Shown here one piece after another: positions 11,954 through 25,108 of a DNA stretch of 64,000 bases. The notes below the pieces were generated by a model. It did no database searches and had not been told where the DNA came from. It was given only the letters and a program-made list of their open reading frames with translations. This stretch comes from Pegea sp. RAD2-039 (taxonomy: Eukaryota; Chordata; Thaliacea; Salpida; Salpidae), in contig JAQGEQ010000084.1 in the NCBI GenBank assembly GCA_034620365.1, forward strand, positions 2,728,001-2,792,000, in the 5' to 3' direction. Each line of letters begins with the position of its first letter. The first letter of the stretch is position 1. The translations under genes and the position numbers were made by a program.

Positions 11954-14900
11954 ATGGATACATCGATTTTGAGTTTGGAAACTTCAATCAAGGAAAAAGA
12001 TGAGAATTCTGCTGATGGTACTGATCGTCTAATGGATCTATCACTCCCACCAACAGTTATTCAACAAAACAACTCCAACCACAAAGATGAACATGAAGAA
12101 AAAAGCAAAGTTTTAGAATCAACTGACCAACCAACAACCTGTAGCGAAGAGCATCCACTTCTAAGGACTACTTCTTCGGAAGCGGTTTTAAGTTGTAATG
12201 TTGCTCAGACAATATCGGAAAAAATAGAAAAATATAGAGAACCTCAGGAAAAAGAAGATCCACAGGCTGTTGATCTTCATAAAAAAATTCAAGAAACTGA
12301 TCCTTCGACCATCAAAGAGGTCGTTGAAGGTGATGAAGTAAGCAGAGATCCTGGGAATGAAACTCCCAGTGTTGAAACCACTGATAATTCGTTTCCACTT
12401 CAACTTAATGTGGAATCATCAGTTAACATCAGTGAAAATAAATCCACTAGTAGCTCGCCAGCACCATCTAGTGGCACAACCACGACTACTACCACCTCTT
12501 TTGAAAAACAATTGAAATCAGAGAAGCTGGAGCAACCTCCACTTGTTCCACCTGTTGTTCTATCACTAACTCCTCGTTCTCGTTCTTCTTCTCATTCATC
12601 CAAATCTTCTAAACCAGCATCACCAATCCCTGCTCCATCACCAAGACCTAAACAGAAAATCAAAAGACCCCCTAATAAGGATGTTGCTGCTGTGAGCAAG
12701 TACAAGTATGTTAGTGAAGCATTTCATTAAATTTCTTTGACTTTTAACAGATTTATGACGGAGTAAACGACTTTTACTGTTGGCAATGTCACAAAGATGG
12801 TCAAGTGCTGTGCTGTGAGCTGTGTCCTCGCGTCTTCCACACTAAATGTCTAAATATGAAAAAGGTAGCTTCGTTATTTGCTACATGATGACTTTAACGA
12901 CGTTTGTTGTCACTTACAGCCCCCTGAAGGTGACTGGTACTGCCCTATATGTGAGAAGATCACTAAAGCTGAAAGCGAAGAGACCCGATCTTTAATGATG
13001 AGCTCGCTTAGTGCTGGTGACCTTGCTGAGCATCTCAAGTTCGCCTTGAAGAGATTATACGCGGTCGTGGGTGTAAGTTGTTCGGTTGGTTGCTTCCTCA
13101 TCATTTTGTAACTTGTACTTGTCGTTAAAGCATGAACCATTTCGTGAACCAGTTGATACCAACATCTTCAGTGATTATTTGGAATATGTCTTCAATCCGA
13201 TGGATTTACAGACACTTGAACAAAAAAGAAGTTCCCTACAATATGGTTCTACTCAGGTTGCTCAATCACTTATCTTTTGTTACTATAAGATAAGATCTTC
13301 TAATCTGATGATGATTATTCTTTTTCTTCCATCAATTTTGAAAGCATTTCTTTGCTGATTTGCAAGTTTTATTTGCTGAAAAATCTGTTTATTCTTTTTT
13401 TATATTTGGAATAAAACAGTACTTACGGAAGACCTAAATAAAGTTTTTTGGATTTCAAAGATGTCTTATTTAATTTTTTTTATTAGTAGATCATCAATTT
13501 CCTACTTTGTTTATTTCACAACAAACTTATTGAATTTAGAAATATTTGTTACAACGATTTCTCTTATCTACTTGCCAACAATTTTGTATCGTCTTTAGGC
13601 CTTTTTATCAGACGTCGAATGGATTTTGCACAATTGTATCATCTACAATGGTCCCACCAACAAGCTTTCAACCATCGCTCGCCAAATTGTCAAGTCCGCA
13701 GATTTCGAGGTATTCAATTTGCAACTTTTTCAATAATTTATTTTGGAATAAACATCATATTACTATCAATCAATTAATCAATAATTGATAAACATTTTCT
13801 TACTGCATAAAATAGTGAAGGGAGATTGTGACGGTTTAGAAATGAGTTTAAATCTTCTGTTAATAATTTCAGTTGTTACAAAATGTAGAAATGAAACACA
13901 TGACATTTCAGTTCGTTGTACAAAAATATCTTATTGTGTTTTTTCTTATTGTTTTCAAAATGTTTTCTCTTTTCTTGACTCTTTACATACTAATCAAATA
14001 TTCTATTTCTAAACAAAAATTTGATTTGGTTTCCAGGACTTCTGCTTACTTCAAAATGATTTATATTGCTTGAAAAGCTTATCTAGTATTTGTAAAATAA
14101 TCTCAGCTGAATAATTGATAGTTTTATAAAAGCTGCTCTAATTTTGTGCTTTTAGGTTGGCATAAATCATTTTCAGTATTTAAGTCAGTAATTGTCGTCA
14201 GTTTTGAGTCTTACTCACAAATATGATTCTAATAATATAAGATACAAGCGGCAAAATTATTATTATTTGCAACAATTATTAAAATCACTGAAAAATATTG
14301 TCGAAGTAAAATTTGTTGCTTTGTTTTTATTTTGTTATTCATTCTTTGATCACTAATTTTTTTGAAGAGTGTAAGTTGTACTTCAACTACTCTTCTTCTA
14401 AGCACTCTTCATCAACCAGTTTTATCCGTAGAACAAGTTTGCTTAGACTTAGTTCTTTTGGTTAAGAAGCTACACGTCAAAATACGAAATCGACCAAAAT
14501 AACTTTTAATTAAAACCTTCGTTCTACGAAAAGTTCAAACCAAGGTGGCTGGTTAACAAACCAAAGTTCAAAGTGTGTTGCTAGTCGAGAATTTAATAAC
14601 AACACCTGAGCAAGTTTTAAAAATGGAAATTTAAATCATTTTTCTGCTCGCAGATGACTGAAATTGAAGTGTGTCCTGAATGTTATCTGAATGCTGGCAA
14701 AAATAGACCCAACTGGTTTTGTGAGCCCTGTAGAACCCCTCATATCCTAATATGGGCAAAACTGCAGGGGTTTGCTCATTGGCCAGCAAAGGTGGCCCGC
14801 TGTTAGGTGTTGCTAAGATGACTTATATGTACTTGTACAGGCTTTGAGGATAGAACGAGGGTTAGTAGATGCCAGATTCTTCGGACAACACGACAGAGCG

Positions 14901-17900
14901 TGGATTCCTCAGTCGAATTGTTACTTGTACTCAAAAGAGTTGCCATTCCCTGTTAAAAACAAGAAGAAAGCGGGAACTAAAGGTGAGTAGCTGCATTTGT
15001 TGATGTACTTGTTTGTAAGCACTATTTTCAACAAAGGTGGTCTTGATAATGCAATGGCTGAGGCTCAGATGTACATTGACAACGTGAAGCGAGTGGCTGG
15101 TAAGTTTGAATATGCCCCCCTCCGTACACCTCTATTACAAGAACATATTTCACGAAGTACAATCAGTCCTAATTACACAGGTTTGTTGTGACATATTCAA
15201 ATCAATTCTTAGTTTCTATTTCGTTTTACAAATTTCTTTTATCCAATTAGAGATCCTTTTTTTTAGTAAAAATAAATAATAAATTGTGATATAAAAGCAA
15301 CATTTGAAACTCCACTAAGTAAATATCTAAGTTTGTTTGTTTGTGGCGGGTTTCGTTTGTTTCGAAGTTTCTTTGGTAGCAGCAACATATACAATTAGAA
15401 TCTTTAAAATAGTTGCAAATAAAGATTTGATCTTTTGCAGGGGATGCTGCCAATATCACTCCAAGTACTCTGGAGTCTGATGTAAGATCTTTTTGAATTC
15501 TTATTATCATCATAACTTACATTTCCTCCTACAGAATGATTCCAGTAAAGACACAGATGATTCAAAATCTCTCGCTTCACAGATCAAAGGTTTTACTCAC
15601 TCAAGTAAGTCCTCAACAGCTCCTCACCAATTCAATCTCTTCTCAAACAGATTCAGTTCTTTCCACACTTCAACCTCCAAAGAAAAAATCAAAGGTAGTG
15701 ACAACGAGCGGTGCTCACCCAAAGAAGCTAGCTCGCGCGATGAAACACAATCCGTTGCTTGGCAAAACCATCGAATCGTGCACAGCGTCACTAGTGACTT
15801 CGATGGAACGAGTAAGAAGCATGTTGTAGCAACATGTGTTGTTACAAACCACTTTTCATATAAAGGGAATCGACGATTTAGCTTGTTACGATTCAGACAG
15901 CTCAGATGAGACAACAGGGAGTACGATGGACACAGCTAGTGTCAAAGATGCTAGTCCTGATAAAGGTGATTATCCAAATTTCCAATTTCAGTTTTTTTAT
16001 CAATTTTTTATCAAAATCTTTCAGATGGTAAACAAGTTGATAAAAATGGAACTAACAACTGTAAGTAAACAATTTGTGAGTTCATCAAAACATCTAATTA
16101 GTCGATTTCAGACAAAGATGGCAACAGCGTCTCTTCAGATTCGGATTCCGAGCTTGTGATTGATCTTCCAGATGATGATTCCGAGAAACTCTCTAAAGTG
16201 AGCTTCGTCTCTTCTTCAGAATCCGTTTTAATTTCATCTTAACAGCCCCACGCCCCTATCAACTTGTCCAAGTACAGTAGTGCGAAAACCAAAAGAAAAA
16301 TAGAAAGTCAACAAGAAGGAGGTGGAGGAGGGAGTAAAGTCCGGATGATCATCAGTTCCAAAGATGCAGTGAGTGGAGGTATGAAGAGGAAGCTCACAGA
16401 TGATGCGAGTAATCCAACAAAGATCAAGAAGATCGAAGTCGATCGTAACAAAACATCCGCTAGTGGAGATAAACTTCCGAAGAAGAAGATGACAGAGAAC
16501 ATGAAGACTACAGCGCGATCTGACAAGTCAGTATCTCATCCACCTTACTTCTTCGCTGATCTTCGTTCTTAGCAGGATAGCAGTAGATAAAACAAAGAAG
16601 CGACAAGAGAACCTTTCACCGGCTGTAAGTTGATCTTGTATTCTGAATGTATTTTCATCTTGTATTTGTTGCAGCTTGTGAAGAAGCGTAACAACAACAA
16701 TAATAGTGCAACAGGTTTGTGCTTGTTGCTGTCCAAGCTGTTTTCATTGATGACAAACTTGTTTCATTGCAGAGAAACCTTATCTGAAAACAACAGCAAA
16801 ACTTCTTTCACAGAAAATGACAGGCAAAAAAGCGGTCGGTGATAAGATCAAGGTAATCCACTTATATCCTCATCACCTTGATGTGATCTACTCGCATCCT
16901 CATCACCTTGATGCGATCCTCATCTTTATCATCTTCCAGTATTTTTTTTCATATTTTTAATTTGTGAATTTTATGATTGAAACAGGACAAACCGCAAGAA
17001 CCTTTATCAAAGCGTTGGCAGTCTTTTACCATCCCTAAAACCAAATCCACCACCAACAATCGAACTGAAGGTATCACACTGGTGTCCAAGTAACCATCTT
17101 TAACTATTTCATCATCAGATTCAACCAGCAAATCGACAAGTTCTCATGTTACCGAAAATTCACCCACCAACAAAACAACTTTCCTGCAGAAGTTCAACGA
17201 CAAGTTAGCAGCACTTCACTCACCACTCAACCTCCTCACTCGCTCGCTTCTTCCCAGATTCAATCCCATCATAAAACAGATGATCAGTGAGTTCTATGAT
17301 GACGCCGTCAAATCGAGTGTGGGTGACAACTCGCGCAGCAACACAGCGCTCAATCAGCAAGTCCAACAACTGCACAACAAGCTGAATGATCAAGCCAAGA
17401 AGCTGGTTCACTATCAGAACAAGCTAGAACGTTCGATGTGGGAACATAACAACGCCATCGCTGATTTGCAACATAATCACGGTATGTAACTGGTGTGACG
17501 TCATCACCTCGCGATTAACGCGTTCTGGCAGATTTACGAGTTGCGGAGATGAGACAGAGTTTTGAGAATGATAAAAAGCAGCAGTTGGAAGACCTTCGTC
17601 GTAAACTAGAGGGAGAGAAGAACAAGGCGGTTGAGAAGGCGAAGCAGAAGCAGTGGTGCGCGAATTGTGGCAAGGAATCGATCTTGTATTGTTGCTGGAA
17701 CACAACTTATTGTGACTATCCATGTCAACAAGAACATTGGTCCAAACACATGGAATCGTGTACTCAACGTGAAAGTGAAGTTGATGTTTCATCAAAAGAT
17801 GAGGTTGTTGATGAAGAAGCTCTTACTACATCTGATCCTCTTCAAGTTGTTGATGATGACGACGATGATGATGATGATGAAGATGCTATGGTGATAGATG

Positions 17901-18748
17901 AAGCTGCTACTATGCCTTGCATAACAACCACTAGATACTTACCTACCTCTATGGAAAGCCAACCACTAGATGCACCATCCACAACCACCTCAATGACTCC
18001 TAAATCGATATTAAGCAAGAAGAGTAGTTTTGATGTAAAGACCGAGTCCTTCACCCCATCTAATAAACCTCTCAATAGTATCTTAAAGAAGACTAATGAT
18101 GACTTTCAAAAGAAGTCACTGACAGATCTTCCCATATTTGATTCATCTGTAACTCGTAACTCGCCTTATTCTCCAGTTCTTCCATCGACTACATCTACCA
18201 GCTCATCATCTGTAAGCCATCCTTTGAAAGCTCGCATGTTAACAGATACTGAAAGACCGGCATTTCCTTACCCACATGGGTCTCCAGGTGTTTCGTCCTT
18301 GTATAAGAAGCCAATAGATAACGACTCATCCATGAAAACTTCATTTATTGATCATTTAATCGATAATTCTGTAACTTGTACTACTTCAGTGAAGTCATCT
18401 TCATCATTTGACTCTTTATCATCTTTCATTCAAACTAAAACTTCAATATCAGACAAACCCACTCCCCCCCACATTCCACCATCCACTTCTTCTACAGTTA
18501 TCAACAAAACTGATGAAGTAGTCTCTACATCCGTCGATGTCTTCCAACCAGTTGATACAAAGCCTGTCGACGCCTTCTCGTCACTTCCATCATCTACTTC
18601 TTTCTCAAATACCTACTCACCTTTCAATTTAACTGAAATAGAAAGACTCGGAATCAAACAAGAAAGAGATGTCAACCTCTCGCGGGTTTATGAACCAATT
18701 TCCAACTCTAAAGATAAATCTTCTTTACCATCTACATCATGCAGATGA
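11954..18748 (+). CDS. ZMYND8: ZMYND8-type chromatin reader (PHD-bromo-PWWP-MYND)
   Basis: Twenty-two exons: 11954-12691, 12751-12864, 12920-13072, 13131-13256, 13599-13709, 14654-14791, 14841-14982, 15037-15180, 15441-15481, 15535-15604, 15651-15811, 15866-15965, 16025-16060, 16112-16197, 16246-16526, 16576-16624, 16675-16714, 16773-16852, 16986-17070, 17119-17203, 17258-17481, 17532-18748; 4221 nt, 1406 aa. It is a nuclear reader of acetylated and methylated histone H3 acting in transcription control and DNA repair. PHD finger at about residues 247-295 ([20 protein letters not shown]), bromodomain about 320-410 ([18 protein letters not shown]), then VCPECY, PWWP about 440-500 ([15 protein letters not shown]). 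Further motifs are [23 protein letters not shown], a coiled coil, and MYND at about 1043-1080 ([16 protein letters not shown]). All match ZMYND8 more than ZMYND11. It is longer than human ZMYND8, through a Ser/Thr-rich N-terminus and a C-terminal tail with an Asp run. Bases 17204-17257 may be an in-frame intron or retained. The start is the first ATG after the acceptor near 11938. Confidence 0.93.
13710..14653 (+). other. ZMYND8 intron 5 (944 nt)
   Basis: Long AT-rich intron between the bromodomain exon and the zinc/PWWP exon. Short open frames in it are not supported. Part of 14360-14600 is slightly less AT-rich but shows nothing I recognise. Confidence 0.7.
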
Positions 18749-20825
18749 CCCGGCAGCAAATTTCTTTTATTTTCTTCTTTGTAGCACTTCAACAAGATAC
18801 TTTGACAGATGGATGTGATGATCATTACAAATTGCCTAATTTGTTATTTCATATTTATCAGTTTCTGATTATTCATCTGCTTCGAGTGTAACCCTCTTCT
18901 CCCTTGTGCCTATGTCTGCTCTGTGTTCCAGCTCCACAATCGTCAACAACTTCGATTACTTCTACTAATTATCTTTAGTTTCTTCAATCGGAGAGATTAT
19001 TTTATTTTTGACGATCATGTATTTTTGGAAATCACCTGCTACATCATGTTTTCCTTCTAGAGACAATTTATTGATTTAATGTTTCATATTTCGAAACTTT
19101 ATAATTTCGTTTAATTTTCCAATGAAATTTCTTCTATTTTATTATCAGTATATCCATCTGTCTTCTACTTTTGACATATGCTACAAACTATAGATTTAGG
19201 ATAAATTCAGTTGAACTGCTTCTTTATCTAAACCACTTCTATCATGTACTACGGTTTCGATTTCACAGCTCAGGTTATTTTAATTAATTGCGGTGTAAAA
19301 GAAGTCACGTCTACACAGATGTCATTTTATGCCGCTTGTAACCATCAACGGGAATATCTTGTCAACAGTTCACCTTATTTTATCTTTATCGGCTTTTTCT
19401 TTACAAAATTTTTTCTTCGTTGTAATGATCAAATAGATTAAACGAGTCGAATGATGTAATTAGATTTGTTTGTTTGTATGTCATTCTTGTTGCTAAATGA
19501 TAAATAAAATCAACATTCTTTATGTACATCTATCTTCTGACTTTTTTCACATTTTATCTTTCAATAACATTTATAAATTTAAAGTTTTCGATTTCATCTT
19601 TATCAACAATTGCTTCGATTAAATTTAGATAAAAAAAGTTTTAAAAAAAGCAGAAATCAAAAATATTGTCGTAAATATGTATCATAATGAGTCACTACAT
19701 TTATGTGAAGAACAAATATTTGAAAACTTTGCTACGTTTTATTAGCTGGTTTCAAATAAAAGATTTTATACATCACTTGATTAGGGTTGCCATCAACAAA
19801 TAATGATTAACCGGAAACAACTGCTTCATGGATTTCGTCTACTTACAGAATAATTAAAAATTTCCAAAAGAATTTTTCAGTAAAAGAATAAAAAGTCTTA
19901 AGATTTTTTATTGATTAATTATGGAGATTATTTACAAACATAAATTTATTATATTTTATAATTTAACTGAGTTGCTTTTGATTAGAATACTTTATAAACT
20001 ATAAATTGTATCCTAGTAAGTCCTTAGAAGTAAGAATGAAATTTCTAAGAATAAGCAGTTATTTTTTTCAACCATTTATGCTTTAAAATTAATTATGTAT
20101 CTATAAAAGTTAAACAACTTTCTTTAATTCATGCTTTTTAAAATTTTTGAAATAAATAAAACTTTTATTCAATTTCAGGAATAAATTTAAAATGTTTTAA
20201 AAATATCTGTCAAATACTCAACTGGTATTTTTAACATGTTGATAATCTTAGTTGCAATAATTATTGAAGTTATTTAAAAGAGAAAAAAGATTCCTAGAGC
20301 TTTACTTGAATCAGCTGTAAGTTAGTTTTCTCAAGTTGTTTAAATCTCGTATTTTTAGTTTCAACGGTTTTAGTTACTGCGTAAAAAGTAGTGTATTCAC
20401 GAAGCTAGTCAAAATCTAAAAGCAAGAGTAAGACTTAAATATTACCTTAAATTTTTGATTTAACAAGTTGACTTATAAAACCTTTTAGCCAGAACAAAAT
20501 CGAGTTTCATCTATAAGAATAGCTCTGCAGCTATAAAACTTTACATGTAGACATTGCTCTTATCAACATTTGTGTGTATATTCTAAACATCTCTATATAA
20601 TTTACATTTTCCTCAAAAATCTATTAGAGATTAAGTATTTTGCAAACTTCAGAGGACTGTATTTCAAATAAAATCAAATATATAGTATCAGTAAACATAG
20701 AAGGAGCAGAGTTACAAACTGTAACTTGAAATACCAATATATCTAGTTTGTATTTTATGTAAGCTACAACCAAATATTGCTTCTAGAAGTATATTTAAAG
20801 CTAATAATATTCATACTACCCATTT
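18749..20825. other. ZMYND8 3' UTR and intergenic AT-rich sequence
   Basis: To about 19530 this is probably ZMYND8 3' UTR. The rest is AT-rich with no recognised feature. A 65-codon open frame at 19244-19441 shows no family resemblance and lies within or at the end of the UTR. Confidence 0.55.
19503..19508 (+). terminator. Candidate ZMYND8 poly(A) signal
   Basis: AATAAA about 755 nt after the ZMYND8 stop, followed by T-rich sequence. This implies a 3' UTR of about 0.77 kb; the sequence between is less AT-rich than the DNA downstream, in keeping with transcribed UTR. Confidence 0.45.
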
Positions 20826-21900
20826 ATACCATTATCATGGAACTCATTTACAATAGAAACAGTGTCAAACGAGGCTGTGTGCTTGCACCAACCTTCTTTT
20901 ACATAATCTTCAGTATGATGTTAAACTAAGTAACCTCAAACCTTGATGACAAAGACTTTTTATGTTAAGTACCGCTGTGATGGATGTTTATTCAATGTTT
21001 ATTCAGCGTCTAAAATCTCAAACCAAAATTGTTTACCACTTCTTTTCCTAGATAACGTTGTCTTAGTTACTAATGCTGAATCGGTGCTGCGACCAATAGT
21101 ATCTTACTTTGCAAAGGTTACAAAACTCTTTGGAGTTAAAGTAAGACTTAAAAAGACGGAAAGTTTACATCAACTTGCGCTATGTAACGGTTACCATCCT
21201 CTACATACTACCATCAACAGGGAGATACTAACGTCTGTGCGATTTAAATATATAACTGTATATATCTACAATATGACATCAGTTGATGTTAATATTGATA
21301 TAAAAGTAGACAATAGACTGGCAAATGGAAGCAGAGCCTTTGGTCGTCTCCATAAATTTGGAGTAACAAATAGCTCAAGATCAATCTTTACAGAGATACT
21401 ATTTTATTACTATGAGAAACTACAATTTTATATAGTTCCGAACCCTAGGTAATATATAATCGTAATATACGACTTCGGAAGTTTTTTTATCACCACTACT
21501 TCTGAAATTGACTCAGCATTAGTTAAAGAAATTTCAATCTTAATATCGTTTATAAGTTACCCAGCATATTTACCAAATACAAATTTATTGAGTTGGTCAC
21601 ATCTTCCGAAAGAAAAATAAAAGTTATTCAAAATTTTTTTGTATGGCAAATTTTCATCTGGCAGCAGAAACGGAAGTGTGTTGAAAAAGGTACAAGGAAG
21701 TAGTAAAATCCTCTTTGAAACAAATGGGTATACAGCATTTCAAATTATATCATTTTGCAGTGGATCTATTATGCAACATATAAAAGATTGATCAAAATTT
21801 CTGAAAAGCCGATATAGTCCATGGCTCAAAAAAAGAAGAAATCAAAAGAAAGATACGGACTTCACAATCACCCGATTATCAAAATTAGATCCACGCAAAA
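20826..21900 (+). mobile_element. Decayed LINE retrotransposon fragment (reverse transcriptase C-terminal half)
   Basis: Broken remains of a non-LTR retrotransposon ORF2. Around 20870-20925 reads KRGCVLAPTFF, the family's R-x-GCVLAPTLF block. The 20943-21452 frame has FLDNVVLVT where an intact element has the F-A-D-D catalytic motif, so the catalytic aspartates are altered. It is followed by LFGVKVRLKKTE (family G-L-x-I-S-x-KKTE) and DNRLANGSRAFGRLHK (family DNRLxKAxxAFGRL). A later piece at about 21690-21800 reads KRYKEVVKSSLKQMGI in another frame, matching the element's C-terminal RYKDxLKxSLK block. The 5' half, endonuclease and 3' end are missing, and stops and frameshifts separate the blocks. 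It is an old, immobile copy. Confidence 0.75.
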
Positions 21901-22197
21901 AAAGCGACCAAGTGGTCTTTCTAGTATTAAGTCATTTAAAAGTTTACCAAAAGGGCAAGAACCTTAAGTTCTACCCTCTTTCCTATAGGCTTTGCATCGA
22001 TATATTTTTTAAGTTTGGTTTAGCCATAGACGTTCTTTGAAAGCAAAGTTTTGCCAGCATATCTCACACCATGCATTATTTCATTATTTTATTCATAACA
22101 AATTGTTAGCTGCTTTAATTTTTAATTTTTTTATTTTAGTTTGAATTATAATAAAAAAGATTAAAAGTTAATTTTTTTCTCATCTTTACGCCAAAAA

Positions 22198-24279
22198 GGA
22201 TTTATTTTCAAATCTTCACAAGGGCCAGTTAATTGGAGTTGTAAGTGAAATTTAATCTTTACCGTTTCATAAGGTAGCTTTGTAATTGATAACACTTTTT
22301 TTATTCAAATTATTTATTTTCATAGAATTAGTGAATAACTATTAATTTATATGATGCGGTTAAAAAATGTTAATTTGCTAGTATAGTTTTGTTATTATTT
22401 ATGCAGGTAATCAATCTTAAACATTTATTGGAGGATTTTTATGTAGAAAATAAAGTTTTATTTCATATAAATATAATTCAAGCTATTTTATAATTGTTTT
22501 CTACAGATAATTAATTTTGTTTATGTATAAGTATTGAATATAAATTTTAAGCCTTAAAAAATGTATTTTTTTATTTATTATTTATCGAAAATACTTATTC
22601 ATTTTTAGATAATAAATATTATGAAAATTTCAAGATGCTTCCTAATTTACAATACAGAGATGCACATTCAATAAATATACAAGTGTGTTGTTTTAAAGGT
22701 TTATTATTAATATATTATTAATATTGGTTTACTTTATATTAAATTAATTTAGTTTTTAGTATGTTTGCTTTCTTGATTTTTTAAAGCTGATGTTATGCAA
22801 GTTTATTTATTATTGTAAAATAATTCCATTTTTAATGATTTCTTTTTTGATTTTGAACTTGGTCTTTTGAATCATATAAGCTATTCCCAATTTGTTTGAA
22901 GTATTTAAAAAATGTTGTAATAGTTGAAATTAATTTGTATTACAATTAACTTGTATGTTATTATGATATAACGTCCTGCTTAGTGGCGAAGCGGTTACTA
23001 CACCTACCTTCTAGCTAGGAAGTACTGGGTTCGACCCCAGGTGGAGACATATAAAACTCCTGAGAAAAACCATAAAAAAAACTCGTGAGAATGTGTGTTA
23101 GTGAGATGTGCTCTCTTTAGGCACCCTCCTTCGCATTTATATATATAAATAAATATAAATAAGAAATAAGATATGTATACATTCAAGAGTTTGTTATTAT
23201 ATAATTATCCTAAGATGTCACTTGAAGTAGTGATTCAATCTGTAAATTTATGAAGTAAAAATTTTGTCGTTTTCGTTAAAGGTAAACCTTATTGGCAGCA
23301 AGGTCCATCAACCCATGGTCCATGTCTGTGAAACTTGTAATCTACCAATCAAAAGTTATGGCAGATTGGTGAGACTAAAAATTTCATGGATTTCTCTATT
23401 CGCTTTTTATTATTTATAGAGGCCATAATTTGATTATGGTTCTATTATTTTAGTGAATATTTGTTTTAATAAACTTTTTTCAAAGGTACTTGTTGCTCAT
23501 GGTTCGTACCAAACTTTTTCCATCTGTAATTTAACTTTATTCATCTAAATGTAGATTCCTTGCAAGCATGTTTTCTGTCATTCATGTGCAAAAAAAATTG
23601 GAAAGAATTGCCCAAGGTAGCCGAAGTTATTATATTTTGAGGCATTAATATCATCTCTTAATCTAGTAACTTTACTGCTACTCAAAGTTCTATAAATTTA
23701 TTTGGTATTATAATTTTTAGATGCAATGATGAGGTTAAAAGATTAGAGCAATGTCAATTAGGAGGAATCTGGATGTGTTCACTCAATTCTGCATGTAAAA
23801 GAACTTATCTTTCAAAACGTGATTTACTTGCTCATATAAACCATCGTCATAGTAAGCAAGAAATGGCAACTCAACCACCTATGGTCCTTCCACTTCCAAA
23901 CCCAATGGGACCACCTCCTAGAGTTGTGATGCCTTCATCTAATGTTGTAGGTCTGCAAGGTCCATTGGTAGCTACCTCACCTAATGTAATTGGTCCTCAA
24001 AATGTAGTTCATCCACCAATGAACGTACGACCACCACCAACAACTTTCTTAATTCCTAATGGACCTAATCAATCAATTTCTTCACCTATTACCATGCTGG
24101 CAACTAGTAACAATATGGACCAATTAACTGCTTTACATCCAGGTAGTAGTAATCTTATTACTATTCCTATACAAGGAGACTGTTCAATGCCGCCTCATCC
24201 AGTAGTTTCACCAAATCAACAATTTTCAATTGGAAATCACCCTGTGATGCCTCAACAGCAGCCATCAATGCGTTTTTAA
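22198..24279 (+). CDS. CBLL1: Hakai-type E3 ubiquitin ligase (5' end not resolved)
   Basis: Exons ~22198-22240, 22609-22682, 23282-23368, 23555-23616, 23721-24279; the start codon must lie in an unfound upstream exon. Hakai is a RING E3 ligase; it targets tyrosine-phosphorylated E-cadherin and is also a member of the m6A methyltransferase-associated complex. The VNLIGSKVH lead-in is followed by a RING made from [28 protein letters not shown] and NCPRC. The phosphotyrosine-binding HYB-type C2H2 finger follows ([17 protein letters not shown] and HINHRH), all in family order. The C-terminal 130 residues are rich in Pro, Gln, Asn and Met, typical for the family. Phases agree across all four junctions, including the N-terminal exon encoding [14 protein letters not shown]. 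The second-to-third exon intron (22683-23281) holds a tRNA-derived SINE. The gene is convergent with eL29. Confidence 0.88.
22978..23170 (+). mobile_element. tRNA-derived SINE
   Basis: Starts with a tRNA-like part of about 75 nt containing a pol III A box (TTAGTGGCGAAGCGG) and B box (GGTTCGACCCC), with a partly paired anticodon arm around CTTCTAG. This is followed by a tRNA-unrelated body and an AT-rich tail of TATA/AAATA units from about 23140. The acceptor stem does not pair properly and there is no sensible 3' end, so it is not a working tRNA gene. It sits in a Hakai intron in sense orientation. Clear target-site duplications were not found, and no second copy was seen in the window. Confidence 0.75.
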
Positions 24280-24324
24280 TTAATTATAATTTTTTTCTCT
24301 GTAAGAAGACATTTTTTAAACATT

Positions 24325-24330
24325 AATAAA
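24325..24330 (+). terminator. Candidate Hakai poly(A) signal
   Basis: AATAAA 46 nt after the Hakai stop codon. Confidence 0.5.
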
Positions 24331-25078
24331 TCATTTTTACGACTAGATGAATCAGTTTTTGTTATTTTTAATAAATTAAATATAACTTTTTAGAACAAAA
24401 ACTTTTGTGGTGTGAATTGATAAATCTGTTAGAGGTTAAGTTTGTTGATTAGAAGCAAATAAGAAATATGATACTTGGTTGAATTGTTACAAATACAAGC
24501 TATTTCTGTTACTGAAGATGAAACACTTGCATATCACTCTTATTTGTGCTTTTAATATAGTGATTTCCATAGAAGATTGAAATTAGTAGGTTAAGATTTT
24601 ATATTCAGTTGTATCATTGAATCTGTCAAATGGTATTGAGATCTTAAACAGACAGATTAATTAATTCAACAAGTACATGTCCAATCTTTTAGATTAAAAA
24701 CCCTCAACAAGAACTCATCAAAAATAAACTACACCGCTTATAAGAATTTAAACATTTTGATGTTAGATCAAAACTGTACTGGGCATAAACTATTTCAACT
24801 TTTAAAGTCTTTAAAATTAAGATAAAAATACAAATTCATCTTTAACGATTTCATGTTTGAAGAACAATAAGTTGAAAACTTTTATTCCTCAAAATTTTAG
24901 TGAATGACTTAAGGGTGATCTATATAAGAGCAAAAATCTTAAATAATAACTAAAATAATGAGCATCTGCCGCATCTAATAAGCTTCATATAATAACCATC
25001 TTTTATTTAAAAATCCATCGCAAAAACCTATCACAAATCTTGACAAATAAACAAGCATACAATTTTTTTGATTATAAA
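24331..25078. other. Intergenic between convergent Hakai and eL29
   Basis: About 750 nt of AT-rich sequence; nothing recognised. Confidence 0.6.
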
Positions 25079-25084
25079 TTTATT
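25079..25084 (-). terminator. eL29 poly(A) signal
   Basis: AATAAA on the minus strand 25 nt after the eL29 stop, giving a short 3' UTR as is usual for ribosomal protein genes. Confidence 0.6.
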
Positions 25085-25108
25085 TTTAAATGGTCTCAAG
25101 AACACGGC

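Noticed and set aside
22978..23055. Functional tRNA gene
   Set aside because: A and B boxes are present, but the acceptor stem does not pair and the sequence runs into a SINE body and AT-rich tail.
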